A stretch of 64,000 nt of DNA from Marasmius tenuissimus (Eukaryota; Basidiomycota; Agaricomycetes; Agaricales; Marasmiaceae). Positions 55,449 to 64,000 of the stretch are shown here, piece after piece (position 1 is the first letter of the stretch; each line of letters begins with the position of its first letter). The position numbers were made by a program, and so were the translations under genes. Location: contig JAQOTA010000057.1 in NCBI GenBank assembly GCA_029532415.1, positions 682,001 to 746,000 of the forward strand. Reading direction: 5' to 3'. The notes under the pieces are model-generated. The model was given only the letters and a program-made list of their open reading frames with translations, ran no database searches and was not told where the DNA came from.

Positions 55449-58237
55449 ATGTCTACAGTCGGAGGCAAAGGCAGCAGTACCTCCTACTCCTTCACAGATT
55501 CTCAAAACGAAATCCTTTCCGACACGCCCACGTCACTCCGAGACGCTCTCAAGCAACTCGGCGTGGATGGTTCTTTTAGCGCCTATGCCACCTGCCCCAA
55601 CTGTAACTATACTAGTAAGGGAATTTCGGTGGACGCTAATGGCGAGCATCACTATCCCGAGACGTGCGCCAATCAGATTGTTGGAGAAGCTGGAACTTCC
55701 ATCTGTGGCGCTGCGTTGCTGAGTCGTCGGGCCAATGGCTCGCAACACCCTATAAAACCCTTCCTTGTCAGCTCATTCTACGACTACGTCGCCCGTTGCG
55801 TCGCTGATCCCAATTATCTCAAACTTTGCAACGAGGCCGCCGACAACGCCTACCACGCCGTTCGCAACGGCACGAAGCACCAGGGTGTCCAAGATGTATT
55901 TGATGCAGAGTTCACTGCAGACTTTCGAGGTCCGGACGGGACGTTATTTGTCAACCGCGGAGACAAGATTCGCCTCGCCTTCTCCATCCACACAGACTTT
56001 TTGAATCCCAACGGCATCACTCATCGTGGACCTTCTCAGTCCATTGGTATCATCTCTTGTGCCAACCTAGCTCTCGACCCTTCCATTCGCTATCTTCCCG
56101 AGTACATGTACATTGCTGGGATCATACCAGGTCCGAAAGAGCCAAATTACGACGAGTTGGATCTTTTCATATGCCGAGTAGTCGAGCAGTTCAACGTCGC
56201 CTGGAGGCCCGGCTTGAAGGTATCACGAACAGCCTTGTCAGAGTCACCGGTCATAGTGGAGGCGGGCATATTTCTCTCAGTCAACGATCTTCCAGCTGCC
56301 CGGAAAGTCGCTGGATTTCAGGGTATCGGTTCCGAATTCATATGCACTGTATGTCGACTGCGGGGAAAGGATCAGATTTTCAACATCCAACACTCACATT
56401 GGGTCAGACGAGATGTGAAAGAACTCCGACGTCTGGCAGAGCAGTACAGGGATGCTACGACGCAGGGACAGCGGGATGCGCTCTTCAAAGAGCACGGAAT
56501 ACGTTGGTCGTCGTTATGGATGCTGGAATACTGGGACCCCACCAAGATGCTTGTCATTGACGCTATGCATTGTATACTCGAAGGCATCGTTCACTACCAT
56601 TGTCGACATGTCCTCCGGTTGGATGCCAGTGCCGCCAAAACGAAACCCGACTCGGAGGATTTGCGTTTCGCATACGACTGGCCTTGGGTTGGTTACTCGG
56701 ATGATACGGCACTCCCTGGGCGTATTGTCAAGGATAAGCAGATCCCCCAAGTTTCTAAAATTCAGACTGCCTTGTGTATTGCACTCGCAGGCGAGAAAGC
56801 ACTCACGCTTGACCAATTGTGGACACGCATATGGAACGCGGCAGGCCTGAACGCGTTGTTCTTTGTGGTATACACCCTATGTCTTCCCCTCTCCCTCAAC
56901 GACATCTCCCAGCCCATCGCGGATCTTTACCTGGCGCGCGTCGCCACAAAATCGAGAGCAAAGCGTCTCGAAACAGTATTTCCTCATGGTGAAGCAGCGA
57001 CCACGAAGAGCCATCTCATTGCGATACTCATCAACTGGGTTCGTGTATACTCTATCCTCTTCTTTGAGACTTCTGATCCCCTTTGTAGCAACTCAAGCGG
57101 CCATTGCACTCAAACCATCTGCTCCCTGTCACCGGCTCCCCTGAAACCCTCGCGCACATCCGACACGTTATTCGAGAGACTGACACTCCATCGTGGGTCA
57201 ACTCTGTCCCCAAGAATTACGGTGACGCGCAGGCAGGCAGTATCAAAGCCGACGAATGGAGAACGCTCAGCACCATCTATCTTCCGATTGCGCTCGTCAC
57301 TCTTTGGGGCGACGCAGATGCTCCGCCCAAACAGGATCCTGACACTTTTCTTAAGATCTTGGACCATACAATGGCCCTTTTCCAGGCTACCATAATCGTT
57401 TGCCGATCCTCGATGACAAGTTCTCGTGCCAACGACTTCCGGGATCTCATTGACGAATGGGTCACAGGCCTGCGTATCATTCATCCCCATACCAGGGAAC
57501 ACGCCCCTCGCCCCAACATTCACGCAGCTGGTCACATTTATGACTTCCTGATCTGCTACGGACCCATCATGAACTGGTGGTGTTTTCTGTTCGAACGTTT
57601 GGTTGGGACTTTGCAAAAGATCAACACCAATGATCACATCGGTGGTGCGTTCCAAGCATCTCTCTCTCTCCAGCTCTGCTCATATTGCCACATAGGCATC
57701 ATGGAATCTACAATGATCAAGACTCTAGCGCGTACGGCCAACATTCGTCGTTGGCTTCGTCGCCCAGAGTGCCCTGAGGCTGTGAAGCAGCTAAAGGCCC
57801 TATTCGACAAATGCTTTGTCCCAGCAAATGCTAATCCACCGCAGGAGACACAGGAAAACTGTGAGATCAAGGGTCCTCAGCGAGCGCACGCTAAGCGTGA
57901 GGGACATAATTTCTCCGGCGTTAAAACCCACTCCGGAAATTCTCACATCATTTACCGCACCAGATCTAAACCACCAGTGGCAGGCCAGATACAACATATT
58001 GAGAATGTGCATACCTCTGGCGGCGACGAGATCAGACTTCACGTAAGGTCCTTTGTACCTATACCAAAACCCCTCTCCGATCCTTTCCGTCGCTATCCCC
58101 ACTTCCAAGCTACCACGTACTCCTCGAAGTTGAACGAGGAGGAGGATGTTATTCACTTGACCGATATCGTTGCCCATGCCGCTCGTTTTGACTTCTCTCA
58201 TGAGAGATCCGTACTCGTCAACCTCTCCCGGGATTAG
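55449..58237 (+). CDS. Tnp2/Plavaka-type (CACTA-like) transposase
   Basis: Exons 55449-57038 and 57089-58237 join through a 50-nt GT-AG intron to 912 residues. An N-terminal Cys cluster (CPNC near residue 48, later CANQ and CGAAL) resembles a zinc-binding module. The catalytic region shows the basidiomycete Tnp2 order: FSIHTDFLNPNG (about residue 180), YLPEYMYIAGIIPGPKEPNY, SVNDLPAARKVAGFQG (about 276) with CTVCRLRG, and MLEYWDPTKMLVIDAMHC (about 359). Asp/Glu residues in these blocks are the likely DDE set, by analogy. The C-terminal half has PRPNIHAAGHIYDFLICYGP and a conserved FERLVGTLQKINTNDHIGG. ATG 55449 was chosen as the first in frame before the Cys module. There is no stop or frameshift, so it may be active. 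Terminal repeats of this element were not identified. Confidence 0.85.
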
Positions 58238-61130
58238 GAGTCGTGTATTGCAGCTCTATATGTCTTTCTCGCATCAGCCATAATATGACTTGATTCAATT
58301 TGCACGAAAGTTGGATACCTGCTCCAAAGGCAAATTACACAGAGCGTGGGGCAAAGTTCCATTGAGGAGATGGAGGAAGATGGAGGAATGGACGGATCGA
58401 GAACCGCTATTGGTATTGGACTGGGTTGAACCAGGTGAGCGCGACGATGCTGTCCCACAGTCTACCATAAGGTTGATTACGATGCCGCAGATACCTCCGA
58501 TTTTGTATCAGCGTTTTGATGCTGACGCTCTCACGTACGGTATTAGTGGATCCAGAAACCCTTGAATCAACTTTAGCAGCCATTCCTGTCGTTGGGTGAA
58601 GACTTCTTACCGGAGCCAACCCTAATTGCCCCCCGCGGACCCCGATTCAGAAACGAGAGGACTCGAAGGCCTTCATAGATAGCCTGGTCTACAAGATCGC
58701 TTAGGGTGAGGGTGAGGATGGTCTCACCATCGTAAACGGAGTTAAATGCGCCCCTACATCATCGATAATGGAACGGAGACCCCGGTGAGGCCCAAGATGG
58801 CAGCCTTTGTACCCATTTCTAACTCGCCTTATTAAACGTTAAGTGTGTTATCGCCATTGCAGGCGCAACGAACACAGCGGGATTGGCGACACTTCTTCTT
58901 TGGGGTGCGTAACTATATTCCGAGAATGCGTCATAGATGCTGAGCATGCGTATTGACCCAGTCTTAGTATCAATGTCCATTGCTAACAAAGCAGATGTTG
59001 GTAGTTGACGAAACTGTATGTACCGCCTGCAGGCGGTGTCTTCCCGGATTAGCGAACTAGATGGGCCTCAGGAATCAGTCACAACATCGCGTTGAAGCTT
59101 AGTCGAAGGATCAAAAACCCAAGTGGCGGTCATCGACATCGTTTCGGCTCAACAAACTCTCACTGACCAGGGCTGGGTACCGTCTGTTGAGCGATCTTGC
59201 AAACCCTGTGAGCGCTCCAGTTTGAGGTCGCCTCGAACTAGTGCTGATTCTTTTTTCCCGAACAGCGCAGTTTCCCTGTCTCAGTTCGACACGAGACTCA
59301 TCGTCAATGGTCTTCTTCGGGACATCCCGTTTGCTTAGAACGGTAACTCGTTGGCTTCTTAGACAAATCGTCCCGCCAACCCCGACTTCCTTGGAATGGG
59401 TTCTTTTCAAGTAGAAAACAGAGTATTCTATATGGCTGTTCATGGGGTCGCCGCGTGCGTACAAGTTTGCCGGCCTTGTTCCTCGCCACTGACGGAATAC
59501 TGACGCTATCTGCAGAGATCTTACGCGTCGGGGCCTGACCCAGAATGCCCTTGAGTTTCCTAGATATATGTGGGCAGTCGATCCTTGGACCGATCCCCAT
59601 ACCCCCCCTCCTTCATCTGAAGTTCCTCGCCCCGAGAGGAATGGGTGATTGGATGGAGGATGTCTCGCGAGTATTCGAATCGCATCCGAAAGAGAGTTAG
59701 GGATAGATGGCTCCGACTGTTATTCCCGGACGGACAAGGAGTCGCGCAGTTGTGATGCGCTTGGGGATCGAGGATCCTGAAAAGGTGGGTATGTTCTGGT
59801 AGCCGACGAGCACGATCGTTCAACGCAATCCTAGCAATCCCAGAACTCAGCCCATCGGGATGACCTGAGGGAGCGATAAGATCATTCCCGTCGATCTTGC
59901 ATTTGCTGGCGGTTAAGGTAGCCGGTGCTGGCGGGGGTCAAAGCATCTTTGTGTCAGAGTCTGTGATGATGCCCGTGGTTTCGGAAACGACGAAGTCCTG
60001 GGTAATTCAGTGTCAGAGATGAGAGACGTAGATCCCCAGGCTCGAGACGTGGGTATTGGATGAGGACGAGAAGAGCGATGGGGATGAAGACGAAGAGATC
60101 GAGGAGGAAGCTCGATGGGATGGATCTTGATGAGATCTTGGCTCGTACTGAAGACTCAATGCCACCAGGTCCAGGAATGTCGATGCAGCCACTAGTGCAG
60201 ACGTCGGTGTACGTGCCGACTAAGTTGGTTTCGTTGTCTGATTAGCTTGCGTCAATTGACCGTTCTTGCAGCAGAGAAGAATACCCAAATCACTTGCAAG
60301 AAAGATTGATCTTATTGCAGCACTGAACAGGGTTCTGGGGGTTGACAGGGAGAGCCACTTTGAAGGCGGGATTCATGGTGGGCCCGGGGGTGCAAGGTCC
60401 GCAGGACCTGGTGGTGACCATACTGTTGCGAACAGCTATTGAGGAGCAGACAAGTCAGTGAGCATGACTCGGGGAGGACGGAGCTCGATGGCGGAACATA
60501 CCATAGCCCTGTTCGGTGTTAGTAACGCCAGCGAAAAGCATGGCGGCAATAACGGCGGGTTGAGGGGTAGAGAGCTTGAAGAACATCGTTGATGCGAAGG
60601 TAAGCAGGTAGAAACTGTTGGAATTTCTGAGGAGCAGTGAAACAGTCGATTGACCTTTCTATATGCAGGTGGAACCCGTATCACGCCATTGTGGTGGCGT
60701 GCATACTTGTTACCGATAGCGCTGCACACGGAGGGTGTCTATGAGGCGCCACCGGAAGGGGGCGATGGTAGAACCTTCTGGGAGGTGAAGGTTTCTTGGT
60801 TCGGTTCGCCGCTGTTAGCAATGTCAAGGGTGATTATACAGCCGGAAGGACCCAACGTTTGGCAAGGAAGGAGGATCAGAGAAAGGCGAAGGAGGCTATG
60901 GAAGAGCTGCTGGGTCAAAAGCGGAATGCGGCACCTGTTCCGTATGGAGGTATGGTGTGGATCAGCCACAAGCTCTATCAGCGCCAAAGAAAGCAAAGGC
61001 GCCTACTGTGCGGAGGAAGTCAGCGGGAAAAGCGATGGAGTTGAAAGAGTGTGATATCCCGTGCTGACTCCAAGGACACAGCGGTGAAGAGACATCCGGC
61101 AATGATACGATGTCATTGTAGGTTCCAGAA
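58238..61130. other. 2.9 kb of degenerate, formerly coding sequence
   Basis: Several short protein-like islands in changing frames on the plus strand: GEDGLTIVNGVKCAP at 58.7 kb; NALEFPRYMWAVDPWTD at 59.55 kb; LARKIDLIAALNRVLGVDRE at 60.3 kb; and LWWRAYLLPIALHTEGVYEA at 60.7 kb followed by TFWEVKVSWFGSPLL. Stops and frame changes lie between them and no intact gene can be assembled. One or more decayed genes or transposons are likely. I recognise no family with confidence. Confidence 0.45.
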
Positions 61131-61235
61131 ATGAAGCGTTCCTATTATCGAATTAACTGTGTTTATCGTCTCAAGACAAAAATACATCAAGAAAATTTAT
61201 GCTACATACAGTGGGTATACATCGACGATTGGTAT

Positions 61236-61902
61236 TCATCCACCATGCTCAACGCAATGGCAAATGATCAGCAGAATCCCGCTCCAAAATGTGTTCCGTC
61301 CCGGTACTTCCATCATCTTGAAGATTTCGCAGTGCAACGCGCCACAGTCTTTACATATGTCGCGCGGTCTCGCCAAGCAGGTACGTTCCATTTCTCGGTG
61401 CACTGAGCGCTCTGCTGAAACGGTCGGTTTTAGTCACCACTTGTAGAGCCAGCACCCCTTACCCAGTGCGTGACAATCTTCCACCCAGACAGCGGGGAAC
61501 CATTGGTGAGTCTGACTCGGGCATTGATATCTCCACTGCTTCTTTCTTCCTTCCAGATCGCTGGTCCTCCCAATTTTGTAATACCCGGTCGCCCTTGAGT
61601 CATACAGCACCTCCCCTTCGATCTTGAAGCAGTATAGAAAGCCTGAGGGGTCGGATCGCCTCAGTCTTCTCTCTGCCGCCTTGTACTTCTCGACTTCGTG
61701 CTCGAGAGCTAAGGACAGGTGAGTGAGATGTACTCGTCTTTCATGACAACGAAACATTACCCGGACCATCAAAACTCTCCAGTTCGCAGCCCGACTCGAA
61801 GGCGTACAGTGAATTAGTTGAGAAACAGCCAATGGAGTTGAGGGCTGTGTGCGCGCCCACGCTAACGTTCAGTTTCCTCAGCGGCCTCTCGACCTCCTTC
61901 AT
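61236..61902 (-). CDS. T5orf172-type (GIY-YIG superfamily) protein, readable copy
   Basis: Exons 61761-61902, 61463-61708 and 61236-61411 join in frame to 187 residues with GT-AG introns. The domain begins SGFLYCFKI (the GIY-equivalent, about residue 70) and continues TGYYKIGRTSDLEGRKKQWR (the YIG-equivalent plus the conserved Arg), YQCPSQTHQWFPAVW, ERSVHREMERTCLARPRDIC (with the conserved E/H helix) and CGALHCEIFKM, the usual T5orf172 end. The family (DUF1766/MUG113-like) is related to GIY-YIG nucleases and is found in fungi, phages and mobile DNA; enzymatic activity is not shown. The first exon has the GCFSTN motif also seen in the decayed copy at 22782-23386. The copy is inverted relative to that one and has no visible lesion. 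Confidence 0.75.
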
Positions 61903-62651
61903 CTTGCGGCTTAGGTATCGAAGACCTAGACTTGACAGGTGAGTCAGTTGTATGTCCGTGGAAGCACAAAACTCACGGTAAAGCGGAGAACGAAGGTTGA
62001 GGAGTGGAAAGAGATGGGTAGAGGTCGGGAAAGGCTGAGGGCTTCTAGCGTGTAACGTTAGGCTCGATCGTGGGCGTAAGGGGGAGAAAAGTAGCGTCTA
62101 TTTCTTTACATCGTGCGCAATGTTAAGTAATTAGTTGGAAACAGGAACTGTCAATGTAAAACAGAAAATGAAACGTGTATGTAAGTGACCGTTTGAAAAC
62201 TAAAAGGGGTTTGTCAATCTCCTTATTCTTTGGTTTTCTCTTCGACTTCTGGGAGACCATCGCACGCTTCAGATCCTCAGAGGTGGGCTAAGCCTCGTAT
62301 CGGAACCGTAGCAATTCGAGGGAGGGACTCGAACGCGACTGGTGGGGAGCACACCAGTGTCTCTCCTGGCGCCATCGAAGGTAGGACCGTGAAACGCGGA
62401 GGTGACGGATAGGTACGAAAGGAAAGAGGGGAATGGACTCGGGAATGCTAAGTCAAGTTGGGAAAATTATAAATGAAACGTTCGGATCAAAATAAAAGGA
62501 GTGAGGCAACGGGATCAAGGATAGAGAGGAGACCAAAACGGGAAAATCAAAGTCTAAATCGGGAAACGAGTGGCGCAGGCGGATATGGAGTGCGGGAGTA
62601 GTTGAGTGATGTGCAAGGGCGTGGCCGTGAGACATGGGTCTCTTCCACAAC
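61903..62651. other. Spacer inside the right outer arm
   Basis: No gene recognised. A stretch at 62320-62400 contains GGGACTCGAAC, resembling a tRNA B box, but no tRNA folds there. Confidence 0.4.
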
Positions 62652-62772
62652 GGGGGTCATCGAGATCGTTCATTTCACACAATGTTTCGAATGGGTGTTG
62701 CGGATTGGTAGAGAAGCAACCCATAGTCATTGGAGATGTACTGGCGCCGAGCGGTCGTCGAAATCTGTGCAT
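62652..62772 (-). pseudogene. Isolated first-exon fragment of another T5orf172-family gene
   Basis: Encodes MTMGCFSTNPQHPFETLCEM followed by NDLDDP, matching the first exon of both other copies (IGCFSTNSLYAFESGCELES and IGCFSTNPSYTFESCCELER). No GIY-YIG-like exon follows before the next exon-1 homologue at 61761-61902, so this is a partial third copy. Confidence 0.6.
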
Positions 62773-64000
62773 TGCGTGGTGGAAGGGGCCTGGCGAGCCC
62801 CGTATGGTGACCTGCAGCTCTCAGTACTTCTTTTAGACTTGCGTAGGTGAGACGAGAGACGAGATGGACGAGTTGTCAGTCGTGTAAATTCTTCTCCTGT
62901 GCGAATATCTTGATTTCTTCTTCCCCACTTCCTTGCTATTGGCTTCAAATGAGATCATTAGACCGCTTGACAGACTCAAAGCAACGAGAGAGGACGATTG
63001 ACGCACTGACGGGCTCCGGGACCTTCTTTCCCCGCTTTCCTCGATTTCCCTTTCTCCACCAGACTCGTCCCCTAACACGCAAGCTCCAAGTTCGAACCTT
63101 CATTTACGAGCTGCCGGTAAGTCTTGGACCATCTAGAGCAATCAGAGCTAACATCCCGCACCTTTTACAGATCGACGTTCAACTCCTATCCCGTATCTTG
63201 TCGTAGAGGCTGTTTTGCGCAAAGAAACGAAGGGAAAACGCAGTGAAAGTACGTTCGTCGAGCAGAAGATGAGGTCATGGCAAGTGTTGCTGCGCGTTAG
63301 TCGATAAAGCAGGCGATGGAGATGGTCAAACGCAAGGCGCTTACACGCGTTGGTTGTGACAAGAAGTGACGCATCGTCACCGCAAGTGGGTGGACGCGAA
63401 GACGCCTCATCGACGCAAGTGCATCAGTGAAAAGACACACCTGCATCATATCCGTAGTTCAGATATATGAAACATCTGGACATTTATCCGGAGTCCGGAT
63501 GCGTTTTCCATCTGGACCCACATACGTACACCTATCCAAACTACGGATCTACTTCCTTTCGGGGCATCTTTCGGCTACCTTGATGTATAACCTTTCCGGA
63601 TGCCCGGATACAACACCTTTTTGTCATTATTTCAGTAGTACGTATGTGTATTTTATCTGTATACATATCGTAGCTACGGATATACCTCCAAATAGATGCA
63701 AGATCCGTACGATTTTCTGGATTTCTGACATATAAGCTATACGGAATAAATTCTGGAGTACAAACAAGGCATCTTTTTGGTCCTCTATCTGATCGTCATT
63801 CCGCTCAGGGGAAAAACTGGTCTATTTGGTGTGAGTACCAAGTTAGCTTACTGATGACTGTTTTCCGAACATACATAACGCTTACGGCTTGCCATAGATA
63901 GTGGCGCTTCCTGCAATTGCTGAATAGGGGCGCGTCCACCAGTTTCTAAAGTGTCGTATAACACTGAAGTAAGTGCCCGCCTGTCGATTTCGAGTGGACT
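62773..64000. other. Right end of window, no supported gene
   Basis: 62773-63360 has short frames only. 63360-63830 is the inverted match to 21560-22060; its frame at 63427-63735 resembles the minus-strand frame 21627-21983 (shared FCHYFS(T/S)TY, WISD), but this is likely repeat DNA and not a gene. 63830-64000 shows nothing recognised. Confidence 0.45.

Larger units (their letters stand above)
61237..63830. repeat. Outer inverted repeat, right arm (partner 21560-23390)
   Basis: Contains the T5orf172 gene (61236-61902) and a non-coding part (63360-63830) matching 21560-22060 inverted. The arm is longer than the left one because about 0.7 kb (61.9-62.65 kb) and a second partial T5orf172 exon are inserted between the two matching parts. 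Similarity ends near 63830, at GGTCTATTTGGTGTGA, where the left arm reads GGTCTTTTTGGTGTGA before diverging. Confidence 0.65.

Noticed and set aside
62300..62400. Possible tRNA with GGGACTCGAAC
   Set aside because: The 5 nt before and after the loop do not pair and no acceptor or anticodon stem forms.

Overview
The window is nuclear DNA of a filamentous basidiomycete, most likely an Agaricomycete mushroom or wood/litter decayer. The signs are genes cut by many 45-70 nt GT-AG introns, a GH6 cellulase, lineage-expanded F-box-like and seven-helix membrane proteins, tRNA genes with short anticodon-loop introns, and a basidiomycete Tnp2-type transposase.

Left part (0-20 kb). An intact eight-exon GH6 cellulase (minus strand) is followed by a decayed tRNA-Gly and then by a family array that has grown by local duplication. 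A ~3.1 kb unit with an F-box-like gene occurs twice (3.7-6.9 and 13.4-16.5 kb), plus a 3' scrap of a third copy at ~7.1 kb. Between them a ~2 kb unit with a seven-helix (DUF6533-like) membrane protein gene is duplicated in tandem. In each pair one member reads intact and the other has a single inactivating lesion (1-nt deletion, or in-frame TGA). Two unrelated inverted-repeat elements (346 bp and 1.2 kb) lie side by side upstream of the damaged membrane-protein copy. tRNA-Gly(GCC) and tRNA-Pro(AGG), both with introns, follow; 18.1-20.2 kb has no recognisable gene.

Right part (20-64 kb) is accessory DNA with two nested inverted-repeat pairs. The outer pair (about 21.6-23.4 and 61.2-63.8 kb) carries a T5orf172/GIY-YIG-type gene, decayed on the left and readable on the right. 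The inner pair (28782-29410 and 53541-54170) is ~630 bp per arm, nearly identical and inverted, and encloses a 24.1 kb gene island. The left spacer holds a broken Lte1-like RasGEF gene that stops before its catalytic domain. The right spacer holds an apparently intact 912-residue Tnp2/Plavaka-type transposase.

Island cargo: an HMG-box protein resembling fungal mating-type HMG factors, three small zinc-finger-like genes, a seven-exon WD40/membrane-anchor gene, a damaged FAD-monooxygenase, a membrane protein, a coiled-coil gene whose exons match whole heptads, a diverged pair of ~680-codon genes of a basidiomycete-specific family, and other unassigned genes. Some read intact over several introns while others carry a single TGA or a frameshift. 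I think this is a large composite mobile or formerly mobile island. That reading rests on architecture and family recognition; it was not tested by any search.
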